From Candidatus Brocadia sp. (GTDB lineage Bacteria > Planctomycetota > Brocadiia > Brocadiales > Brocadiaceae): a stretch of DNA of 64,000 nt. Positions 45,475 to 52,823 of the stretch are shown piece by piece; positions within the stretch are counted from its first letter, which is position 1, and each line of letters begins with the position of its first letter. The stretch covers positions 1-64,000 of the forward strand of contig SOEU01000004.1 of the NCBI GenBank assembly GCA_021646415.1, given 5' to 3'. Under the pieces are notes generated by a model that had not been told where the DNA came from, did not search any database, and saw nothing but the letters and a program-made list of their open reading frames with translations. The translations under genes were made by a program, and so were the position numbers.

Positions 45475-46863
45475 GTGTCTTTCGTATTTAAGTTGAAAGC
45501 TTAGGGTCAAGAAGTCCGCAATGTTGATGAATCTTGAGTAAGAAGTATTTGACGTCTCGATAACCGTATGCCATGCGCTTTAACCTCTTTATTTTGTTAT
45601 TGATTCCTTCTGATATAGCGGACGTTATTTTGCAAACAAAATAGTTCAGAACATAATGCCTCTTCCGGAAAAATTTGTATCCTAGCTCTACAAATGATGC
45701 TATCCCAGACCTTATTACTGTCCCTATCCACGCCCTCAGATTTGCATATGCTACCCTTCGATTACTTGCTACATAAAGAGAAAGAAACTGCTCCTTTAAA
45801 AGCATTGCCTTATATACCTTCTCATTGAGCGTTGAGAGTTTATCTAAAATGTCCTTCTGCTTATTTGTAACCTTATTTTGCATCAATATAAACCTCTTGT
45901 TGCAATGAAGAATTCGACTCAAGTCTTCCTGGTTTTGTTGCCTGGCTTTTCTGAGTTCTTCCTTCCTTACCGCATCTACTGCCTCATTGAGATACTTCTT
46001 TACATGAAAATGATCCAATACTATCAAGGCATTCTTCAAATGCTCTTTCGTAGACGTAAGAAAACCCTTTGCTCCATCACTTGCCACTGCCTTTATCCTC
46101 TTACAACCTTCCTTGCCTATCTTACGATAAAATTTATCCAGCGTTGTCTTGCCCCGTCCATCGTGATTCCAAATCACCTTGCGCTTTTCCACATCAACAA
46201 CATTGGTAACATACTTGTGCCACTTCTGCCATGCAACCTCATCCACACTCATATGACGCGGCGCCTTCACTTTCTCAATTCTCTCCAGTGATAACTCCTC
46301 TAACATCTCCTTATCTATCCGGTACACCGTCTCATCGTCTATTCCAAGAAACCATCCTGCTTCCTTATTTGTCGTTATTGAGGTCAGTCGATACACCTGT
46401 TCCACAAAACGCTTCGTAAATCTCCCCCTTATCCACTCGTGCTCCTCTACCCGAATACTCCCATCTTCAAGGCACATCGATTTCCTCTTCGGTACGTGCA
46501 AATATACCCTCCTACCACTCATCGGTAGGTCTTCTACTGTTATTCTTCCCACACTATGCACTGCCGTATTGTGCACTTTACCGCAACCTGAACATACACT
46601 CGCTCTTTCTTCCTCTTGCTCCAATAAAAACTCTATACTGCTTTCCGTGCTGGATATCATATGCGTTACTTTAAATCCTGGAATTCGTAATAATTCTGTG
46701 ATAGTATCTAACCGCATCGAATTTCTCCTCGTGTAGTATGATCTTATCTCTCATAAAACCATATTACATACGGATGAAATTCGATGCTATCCTTTTACTC
46801 TCATCTTTTACCCTATCTTCCCTACTTATATTTTCCTGTCTTCAACTTTTTTACGAATGAACC
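45475..46863 (-). mobile_element. Insertion sequence of the ISL3 family (1389 bp, intact)
   Basis: Left end GTGTCTTTCGTATTTAAGTTGAA (shown here as 23 bases from 45475) and the reverse complement of the right end GGTTCATTCGTAA... match at 17 of 23 positions. Both ends are flanked by the same eight bases, CAAAATAA (45467-45474 and 46864-46871), the target-duplication size typical of ISL3. The single gene inside is a full-length transposase. The clean duplication suggests a fairly recent insertion between mscS and shc. Confidence 0.9.
45488..46717 (-). CDS. ISL3 family transposase
   Basis: A 409-residue DDE transposase. The N-terminal zinc finger has CSGCGKVHNT and a second Cys (RKSMC). The DDE_Tnp_ISL3 core begins at HMSVDEVAWQKWHKYVTNVV (first Asp), with VASDGAKGF (second Asp), VLDHFHVKKYLNEAVDAVRK and the final acid in AISEGINNKIKRLKRMAYGY. 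Length and motifs are intact, so it is probably functional. It fills almost the whole insertion sequence. Confidence 0.93.
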   Translation of the reverse strand: MRLDTITELLRIPGFKVTHMISSTESSIEFLLEQEEERASVCSGCGKVHNTAVHSVGRITVEDLPMSGRRVYLHVPKRKSMCLEDGSIRVEEHEWIRGRFTKRFVEQVYRLTSITTNKEAGWFLGIDDETVYRIDKEMLEELSLERIEKVKAPRHMSVDEVAWQKWHKYVTNVVDVEKRKVIWNHDGRGKTTLDKFYRKIGKEGCKRIKAVASDGAKGFLTSTKEHLKNALIVLDHFHVKKYLNEAVDAVRKEELRKARQQNQEDLSRILHCNKRFILMQNKVTNKQKDILDKLSTLNEKVYKAMLLKEQFLSLYVASNRRVAYANLRAWIGTVIRSGIASFVELGYKFFRKRHYVLNYFVCKITSAISEGINNKIKRLKRMAYGYRDVKYFLLKIHQHCGLLDPKLST

Positions 46864-46976
46864 CAAAATAACAAATTTAGGAATTAATTGCAAGGAAAAC
46901 TTACATTGTTACTAAATTTCTTGATAGAAAATACCTTCTGTTATTTTTCTATTGAAACAGGCCAAGGTGTCGACCA

Positions 46977-48743
46977 TCAAGATGAAGTCTCTGTGACCTT
47001 TGCGGTATCTGTGGTGGGTTGAATCGGCACAGAAATTCTTTGCTGAGACTGAGATGGAGCAGTATGGATGGTGTATGTCGTGTAAGGAATTTCCCACCCA
47101 AATTTATTGCATGTGTTTAATGCAATTTTTTGAATGATTCGGGAAAGTTTATAATAATCTTTTGCAACCTGCCCCGAAAAATCAGCAAGAATTATATAGT
47201 CGAGAGATGAATCGCCGACTGCTTTAAATTCCACAGTAAGCTTGATGATGTCATTCCCATAACCTTCGTTTATAAGCCCAGCCTTTATCATTTCTCTCAG
47301 TTTATCAGGAATTTCTGTAGTACTTATTGACTGATACTGGTAATCAATACCAAAGGTAACATTAACGCGAAAATTCCTGGAAATATTCGTTGGATTTTGT
47401 TTCAAAAATTCTTCCGTAGGATAAGTTTTATAACTGCCACCGCCGATAATAAGTTGTACAGTCTCGGGAGTCTGTGTAACCACCCTACCCATTGTCCCAT
47501 CTGCCAGAAGCACCCAATCGTTTTCTTTGCAAGGAAACCAGGGTTCATCCGGATGATATGGGCGCGATCTGATATCTTTCAAATCCCGTATGGGAATCCT
47601 GAGCATTCCACCCTTCAATTCCTGATTAACCAGGAGGGTATAGAGGTGCAACGAAGCCACCTTCCATGGAAGACCATTGTATATCACGCGTTCATTTTCC
47701 TTCACAGTTCCAAGGTTTAATAAAAGGGTGCCTTGTTCATAGAAACGAGGAAGAGTTTGCTTCGCCGCCCAAATAAGCCCTATAATAAAAATGAATGCAA
47801 TACCCAAAAGTACCCAATCACCGCAAATATACAATACGATCAATAATGCCCCGGTAGCGCCGACAAATGTGAGTACATAATATAACACTTCTGCAAGGCG
47901 AATGTAAAACGAACTCGCCACCGTCTTGTGAATAAAACTGCCTCTATAGATATGTCGGTGAATGTAACGAAGCAAAAAGAATACAAAAAGGAATGCTAAT
48001 ACGGATAAGACAAAATTTCTCCCCCGGCTTTTGAAAAATACCTGCACGATATTTTTGCTCGATTCAAGAAAAGATTTCCTTTCACTCAATTTATCAGCCA
48101 ATTGGTATTTTGCCACGGTAAGCTGGCTTGAAATTTGTTTTCCTTTATTATACCATTCAGTTTCAAGGTCAATGAGTTGATTTTTCAGATTTTCACCCTT
48201 CACTTGAGCAGCAAGATTGTGGATATTTTCTATGGCATTTCTTACCAGGAAAATTTGCTTTTCGTAGTAATCCACTTGTGTCCGCAGATTTTCAATTAAC
48301 CGTGGGCGGGCAGTCATGCTTTTCAAGTCATTAATAATCGGCCCTATCAGGGTTTGGATTTCCTCCTTCCAGTCAAAACGTTTTTGAGGTTTTGCATAAA
48401 ACGTCTCCAAATCCAGACCAGTTGCAATTTCCTCAAAATTTACCCTGAGAGATTCCAATCGTTCATTCAGTTTATCAATTTCTTTCGATATTTCTGATCT
48501 CTCTTCATGTGTTTCCGCCTCATGGAGTTTCGTTTTTTTGTCTTCGATTTCTTTCCCTAATTCCCTAATTACTTGAATAACGCCGGTAAGGGCGTCTATT
48601 GTATTCACCGCTCCTGTGGCAGCCGGGTTACCGGCAGCAGGGAGTTCCCGGTTTTCTGCTTGCCCGCACACCGGGATATTCTTCAAAAAAAGGAAAGACG
48701 AAATGACGATAAGAAGCGCAATAAGACCTGTCTTTGTTTTCAT
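46977..48743 (-). CDS. MscS-type mechanosensitive channel with long periplasmic coiled coil
   Basis: A 588-residue protein. Start placed at 48743 (MKTKTGLIALLIVISSFLFL), where a signal peptide begins and GGAGG lies upstream; a longer frame to 48965 has no ribosome site. The signal peptide is followed by a Glu/Lys-rich coiled coil (about 45-240), then three to four membrane helices (about 250-345) and an MscS cytoplasmic domain (from GTLLLNLGTVKENERVIYNG to about 560). It should open under membrane tension. The C-terminal tail is rich in Gln, Ser and Thr. Confidence 0.88.
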   Translation of the reverse strand: MKTKTGLIALLIVISSFLFLKNIPVCGQAENRELPAAGNPAATGAVNTIDALTGVIQVIRELGKEIEDKKTKLHEAETHEERSEISKEIDKLNERLESLRVNFEEIATGLDLETFYAKPQKRFDWKEEIQTLIGPIINDLKSMTARPRLIENLRTQVDYYEKQIFLVRNAIENIHNLAAQVKGENLKNQLIDLETEWYNKGKQISSQLTVAKYQLADKLSERKSFLESSKNIVQVFFKSRGRNFVLSVLAFLFVFFLLRYIHRHIYRGSFIHKTVASSFYIRLAEVLYYVLTFVGATGALLIVLYICGDWVLLGIAFIFIIGLIWAAKQTLPRFYEQGTLLLNLGTVKENERVIYNGLPWKVASLHLYTLLVNQELKGGMLRIPIRDLKDIRSRPYHPDEPWFPCKENDWVLLADGTMGRVVTQTPETVQLIIGGGSYKTYPTEEFLKQNPTNISRNFRVNVTFGIDYQYQSISTTEIPDKLREMIKAGLINEGYGNDIIKLTVEFKAVGDSSLDYIILADFSGQVAKDYYKLSRIIQKIALNTCNKFGWEIPYTTYTIHTAPSQSQQRISVPIQPTTDTAKVTETSS

Positions 48744-49163
48744 TGTATTTGTACAGCCTCCATAATTGAACACCGTGATAACAATTTCTTTTGCATCAAA
48801 TTGATAAGACCGAAAATTTATGAAAACTGAGCGGATTATACCCAATACGATACCAAATACTTCCTCAAATGCATGGACATATGTTGTCTGCATAACGAAG
48901 CATTCGTGCAAGTATAGCTTATTTAAACGAACACTCAAGGAGAAATTTTCAACATCGTGATCCAATGGATAGAGGATCTTTTTTATCTTTGAAGATCAAT
49001 GCTGACCATCAATACCTTATGATTCCAATCCGACGACCAAGTTACATTTTACCTTGAGAAAATGCCGTAAAAAATTTATATTCAACAAATCAAAGATTTT
49101 TTGACACATATCTGAACTTCCGTGTAATATAATGGGTAAGTCATTTTATTTAAGAGGTACAAA
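48744..49163. other. Intergenic region between divergent mscS and lipoprotein genes
   Basis: About 420 bases without a recognisable gene or repeat. It includes the promoter at 49101-49130. Confidence 0.5.
49101..49130 (+). promoter_or_regulatory. Sigma-70 type promoter for the 49195 lipoprotein gene
   Basis: TTGACA (49101-49106), an 18-base spacer and TAATAT (49125-49130; a TATAAT also lies at 49128). Confidence 0.65.
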
Positions 49164-49193
49164 ATGAAAGTACTAAAGCATTGGAGGAATTAA
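49164..49193 (+). CDS. Nine-codon mini-gene (MKVLKHWRN) before the lipoprotein gene
   Basis: An ATG preceded by AAGAGG opens a nine-codon frame whose TAA ends just before the next ATG. The GGAGG that serves the lipoprotein gene lies within its last codons. It could be a translational coupler or leader peptide. It may equally be chance. Confidence 0.3.
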   Translation: MKVLKHWRN

Positions 49194-49194
49194 A

Positions 49195-49866
49195 ATGATT
49201 CTGGAACGATTTCGCTTGAGTTGGGTTTATTTGACTATTGTAACAATTACATTCGTGTCTGGCTGTTACAGGGACAAATCCCCGCAAGAAGTAGCTCAAC
49301 ACTTTTGGGATACCATGAAAATTCAGGACATGGAGAATGCCCGTAAATATGCCACAACATCGACCCGAACTTTGATAGACACATCCAACGAACAATTCAA
49401 AGATGCGTTTGTGACGTTTGGCAAGATTGTTATTGATGGTGACCTTACTACCATAGAGACAATGGCGCGAGTACAGAAACATGGCACTGAAACTACTATT
49501 CCACTCCAAACGATTCTTAAAAAAGAGGATGGAAAATGGAGGGTAGATTATGCACAAACAAAAGAAACGATACAGGAAGATGATACCTTTTCTGATATTG
49601 CTAAAAAATTAGAAGCGCTGGGCGGAAAATTGTCAGAGCGTATGGATGAAGCCCTCGGAGAGATAAAACAAAAAATGCCTGAATATGAGGAGAAAATGAA
49701 AAAGGCGGGTGAAGCTGCATCAAAAAAACTGGATGAAGCATTGCAGCGATATGTAACGGAAATTAAGAAAGGTATAGAAAAATTAAGTGGAATCCTGGAT
49801 GAGGTTCTGAAAAAAGAGAGTGAAAAAGACCAACAGGAAAAGCCTGAGGCTGAGGTCCAACTATGA
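49195..49866 (+). CDS. DUF4878-like lipoprotein with C-terminal coiled coil
   Basis: A 223-residue lipoprotein: signal peptide with lipobox FVSGC (C24 or so). An NTF2-like DUF4878 region follows (SPQEVAQHFWDTMKIQDMEN, then TTIPLQTILKKEDGKWRVDY), up to about residue 120. The remainder is a Lys/Glu-rich helix (about 130-215) probably reaching across the periplasm. GGAGGAATTAAA precedes the ATG. It is first in a small operon with the two following frames. Confidence 0.8.
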   Translation: MILERFRLSWVYLTIVTITFVSGCYRDKSPQEVAQHFWDTMKIQDMENARKYATTSTRTLIDTSNEQFKDAFVTFGKIVIDGDLTTIETMARVQKHGTETTIPLQTILKKEDGKWRVDYAQTKETIQEDDTFSDIAKKLEALGGKLSERMDEALGEIKQKMPEYEEKMKKAGEAASKKLDEALQRYVTEIKKGIEKLSGILDEVLKKESEKDQQEKPEAEVQL

Positions 49867-49982
49867 ATTTGAAACAGCTTCAAAATGAATTTACCGAAAC
49901 AGTCCTCATGAAACCAGTCTTCGTAAAAACGGAGAACGGGGAAAAGAGGTTTTCACGCAGTAATACTATAAAAGGAGTTTGA
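49863..49982 (+). CDS. Possible 39-residue peptide
   Basis: The ATG overlaps the preceding stop (ATGA) and the frame ends two bases before the next start. It reads MNLKQLQNEFTETVLMKPVF and then a charged end. No family is recognised. The tight fit between two genes is the only support, together with an amphipathic start. Confidence 0.35.
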   Translation: MNLKQLQNEFTETVLMKPVFVKTENGEKRFSRSNTIKGV

Positions 49983-49983
49983 T

Positions 49984-50535
49984 GTGTTAAACTATCATTA
50001 CTTGAGAAATGCTATTCTTTTTCTTTTGTTTTTGCCTTTCATTATTCCTGTTTCTGTCTCTGCACACGAAGGACATGATCATAATAATGAAACGGTAATT
50101 ACTATCGCAAAGAGGACATATATTCATTTTCAATCGGTCCTGCTGGGTTACCAATACATCTATAGTTATATGGTAAAAGGCGGGGCAAACGAGATCTCCG
50201 GTCTGGCTCAGAATGTAATAGACGCTGCCACTCTGGGTACTCAGACCGAACCAGATGGGCCTGGCCAACACATGATGCAGCATATTCTTGAAGGGGCGGA
50301 GTTATTAAAAAATGCAAAGAATGTGAGTGAACGACAGGAGGCATTCGCTACAATCAGCAATGCCCTTTTCCCTTTTTTTAAGCAATGGCCAAATCAGCTC
50401 ATGCGCAGCAGGCTGAAAATATGTCGCTGCAAGAGCGGACACCAATGGCTTCAACCGGACAATTGTCCCACTGCATGCCCCTATTCTTTGAATAAATCCT
50501 CAAATTGTTTAACTATTGAGGAAACAATATACTAA
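49984..50535 (+). CDS. Secreted protein with HEGHDH motif and Cys-rich end, unknown function
   Basis: A 183-residue protein with a clear signal peptide (AILFLLFLPFIIPVSVSAHE); the mature N-terminus is HEGHDHNN, a likely metal-binding cluster. The middle is helical (IHFQSVLLGYQYIYSYMVKG and HMMQHILEGAELLKNA), faintly like DUF3347-type copper-linked proteins. The last 50 residues have four or five Cys and a His (CRCKSGHQW, then CPTACPYS). The start is GTG, with AAAGGAG upstream. Metal handling is an inference from composition. Confidence 0.65.
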   Translation: MLNYHYLRNAILFLLFLPFIIPVSVSAHEGHDHNNETVITIAKRTYIHFQSVLLGYQYIYSYMVKGGANEISGLAQNVIDAATLGTQTEPDGPGQHMMQHILEGAELLKNAKNVSERQEAFATISNALFPFFKQWPNQLMRSRLKICRCKSGHQWLQPDNCPTACPYSLNKSSNCLTIEETIY

Positions 50536-50550
50536 CAAAGGCTTGTCCCC

Positions 50551-50657
50551 GGACCCGAACGAGTCGGAAAAAACAAAATCCGAAGCACGAAATTCGTGAG
50601 TTAACCCTGTCGGGGTTAATTATTTTTGCTAAAAATGTCAAAATTATCTTTGGAAGA
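50551..50657. repeat. Composite dispersed repeat, second long copy
   Basis: It has the same modules in the same order as 26258-26392: ACCCGAACGAGTCGGAAA, AAATCCGAAGCACGAAATT, AACCCTGTCGGGGTTAAT and CAAAATTATCTTTGGAAG. The gene that follows begins right after it. Confidence 0.85.
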
Positions 50658-50676
50658 TACTATGAGGATGCTTTCC

Positions 50677-51255
50677 ATGAAAAAAGGCGCACCCGAAACA
50701 TCTTCTGCCGTACTGACGATCGGTCATTCTACGCATACACTTGATGTCTTCATAAAACTCTTACAAGCCCATGGCGTAAAACATGTAATAGATGTTCGTA
50801 CCGTACCACGCTCACGGCGCAACCCGCAGTTTAACCGGGAAACACTGCCAAATAGCCTGAAAGCTGCTGGGATAGCTTACACACATATGCCAGGACTCGG
50901 AGGTCTTCGGCGTCCACGTCCCGATTCACCTAACACAGGATGGCGTAATGCATCCTTCAGGGGTTTCGCCGACTACATGCAAACGCCGGAATTTAGGGAA
51001 AACTTAGAAACACTCACTGAACTGGCAAGTAAAGATCGCATCGCATTGATGTGTGCGGAAGCTTTGCCCTGGCGCTGCCATCGCTCCCTGATTACCGACG
51101 CATTACTTGTTCGGGAAATTCAGGTTGAACATATTATGAATGAGAAACACAGGCAGGCCCATAAGCTCACACCCTGGGCCGTGATAAATGGCGCGAACAT
51201 CACGTATCCTCCAGCATCAGCTCAGACCGGCATTGAAGCTGGAAAAGAATGTTGA
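50677..51255 (+). CDS. DUF488-family protein
   Basis: About 192 residues from the ATG at 50677; the longer frame begins within the composite repeat and is unlikely. DUF488 features: VLTIGHSTHTLDVFIKLLQA, VIDVRTVPRSRRNPQFN, YTHMPGLGGLR and the conserved CAEALPWRCHRSLITDALL. The Cys-x-E and CHR residues suggest a redox or nuclease-like active site, but the family has no settled function. No partner genes are evident. Confidence 0.88.
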   Translation: MKKGAPETSSAVLTIGHSTHTLDVFIKLLQAHGVKHVIDVRTVPRSRRNPQFNRETLPNSLKAAGIAYTHMPGLGGLRRPRPDSPNTGWRNASFRGFADYMQTPEFRENLETLTELASKDRIALMCAEALPWRCHRSLITDALLVREIQVEHIMNEKHRQAHKLTPWAVINGANITYPPASAQTGIEAGKEC

Positions 51256-51331
51256 GTTCCGCGGGTAAGTTGGTTATCATCACTCCGTATCTTATGTAAT
51301 AGCAACACACTTTCTTGAGAAGGTACCTACT

Positions 51332-52399
51332 ATGGCGAAACTAATCAAAAAAAGATCGGAGAAAGCCGGCCTCCTGCCAGACGCACTGATCCACATTGGA
51401 GAGAGAAAGACTGAAAAGGTAAAGATTACGATCACAGAGTATGATGAAATGCATTTTCATGAACAAGAGGCGAAGGCAATTGAGGAATGTTTTCCTTTTA
51501 AGGATAAGGGCCGGCCTACGATAGCGTGGATAAATATCGACGGAATTCACCGGAGTGATATATTAGGGAGACTCGGTGAAGGTTTTGGGCTTCATCCACT
51601 CACTGTGGAGGATATTATGAATACCGATCAGCGGCCAAAGATTGAGGATTTTAAAGAATATAGTTATATTGCGCTTAAAATGCTGCAGTTTTCTGGTAAG
51701 GATAGCGAGGTTATCTCTGAACAGGTTAGCCTGGTTTTAGGGTCAAATTTTGTCATTTCATTCCAGGAACGAGAGGTTGATATTTTTCATGTAATCAGGG
51801 AACGGATCAGAACAAATAAAGGCCGCATAAGAAAGATGGGCGCTGATTACCTTGCGTATTGCCTGCTCGATGCAATAGTTGACAACTACTTCATCATCAT
51901 GGAAACACTGGGAGAAAAGATAGAATCATTGGAGGATGAATTAGTCAGTAATCCGACCCCCAGGGTTTTACATGCCATCTATAATCTGAAAAGGAACATG
52001 ATATTATTACGCAGGTCAGTATGGCCATTGCGGGAGTTAATCGGTGGTTTGGAGAGGGGAGAATCTTCACTGATTCAGGAATCTACCAGAATTTACCTGA
52101 AGGATATTTATGACCACACAATTCACATAATTGATACCCTGGAAACCTTTCGGGAAATGGTTGCTGGAATGCTTGAAATCTATCTTTCGAGCATCAGTAA
52201 CAGATTGAATGCCGTCATAAAGGTGCTTACCATGATTGCCACAATCTTTATGCCACTCACCTTCATCGCTGGCATCTATGGAATGAATTTTAAACACATG
52301 CCGGGGCTTGAATGGCGCTGGGGGTATCCGCTGATTTTACTCGTCATGTCCACTATAGGCATTACCATGGTGTATTACTTCAAGAAGAAAAAATGGTAA
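51332..52399 (+). CDS. corA: CorA-type magnesium/cobalt transporter
   Basis: A 355-residue CorA channel for Mg2+ (also Co2+, Ni2+). The cytoplasmic funnel includes HPLTVEDIMNTDQRPKIEDF. The C-terminus has two helices with the selectivity motif YGMNF between them (IATIFMPLTFIAGIYGMNFK) and a basic end (YYFKKKKW). The length is normal. It is transcribed alone. Confidence 0.95.
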   Translation: MAKLIKKRSEKAGLLPDALIHIGERKTEKVKITITEYDEMHFHEQEAKAIEECFPFKDKGRPTIAWINIDGIHRSDILGRLGEGFGLHPLTVEDIMNTDQRPKIEDFKEYSYIALKMLQFSGKDSEVISEQVSLVLGSNFVISFQEREVDIFHVIRERIRTNKGRIRKMGADYLAYCLLDAIVDNYFIIMETLGEKIESLEDELVSNPTPRVLHAIYNLKRNMILLRRSVWPLRELIGGLERGESSLIQESTRIYLKDIYDHTIHIIDTLETFREMVAGMLEIYLSSISNRLNAVIKVLTMIATIFMPLTFIAGIYGMNFKHMPGLEWRWGYPLILLVMSTIGITMVYYFKKKKW

Positions 52400-52420
52400 C
52401 AAATATTTGCATCTTTCGCT

Positions 52421-52538
52421 GGTTCAATCGTGGACGATTGAACCGCAACGTTTGGCATTTTTCAAGATTTGGTGCTCGTCCAAAACGTTATGGTACGGTG
52501 CAAAACTGCTGGTTCAAACTGCAAGTTTGAACCAGCAG
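52421..52538. repeat. Pair of REP hairpins (GGTTCAATC family)
   Basis: GGTTCAATCGT/ACGATTGAACC (52421-52444) and CTGCTGGTTCAAACT/AGTTTGAACCAGCAG (52506-52538, three-base loop) are perfect stems. With the copy at 52787-52815 they flank the zinc-ribbon gene. A half copy forms the start of the gene at 57473. Confidence 0.85.
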
Positions 52539-52554
52539 TCGGTATTTCCCATCT

Positions 52555-52743
52555 TTATACCTCAACCGTCCAATCAGGATCGTATCTGGCATGGCAGCGC
52601 GGACAGATGAGGATGATCTTGCAGGTTTCTTCTGTTGTCCGCACAAATGACGTGTGGAAACCGTCATCATACCCGCAATTGGGACAAATATGGAGTTCAT
52701 GTTCTATCTTTATGGCTACAGGTTTTGGTGTCGTATTATTCAA
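52555..52743 (-). CDS. Small zinc-ribbon protein
   Basis: A 62-residue protein with two Cys pairs: CPNCGYDDG and, 24 residues later, CPRCHARYDPDW. This is a classic zinc ribbon, probably nucleic-acid or protein binding. It lies between REP hairpins and on the strand of the M16 protease gene. Confidence 0.7.
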   Translation of the reverse strand: MNNTTPKPVAIKIEHELHICPNCGYDDGFHTSFVRTTEETCKIILICPRCHARYDPDWTVEV

Positions 52744-52786
52744 AACACTCCTCCTTCTTTATTGAAACCGCCGTGTGGGCATTGCT

Positions 52787-52815
52787 GCTGGTTCAATCTA
52801 CAAGATTGAACCAGC
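52787..52815. repeat. REP hairpin (GGTTCAATC family)
   Basis: GCTGGTTCAATCT, loop ACA, AGATTGAACCAGC: a perfect 13-bp stem, just after the M16 protease stop, where it may help end transcription. Confidence 0.85.
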
Positions 52816-52823
52816 ACAATCAC

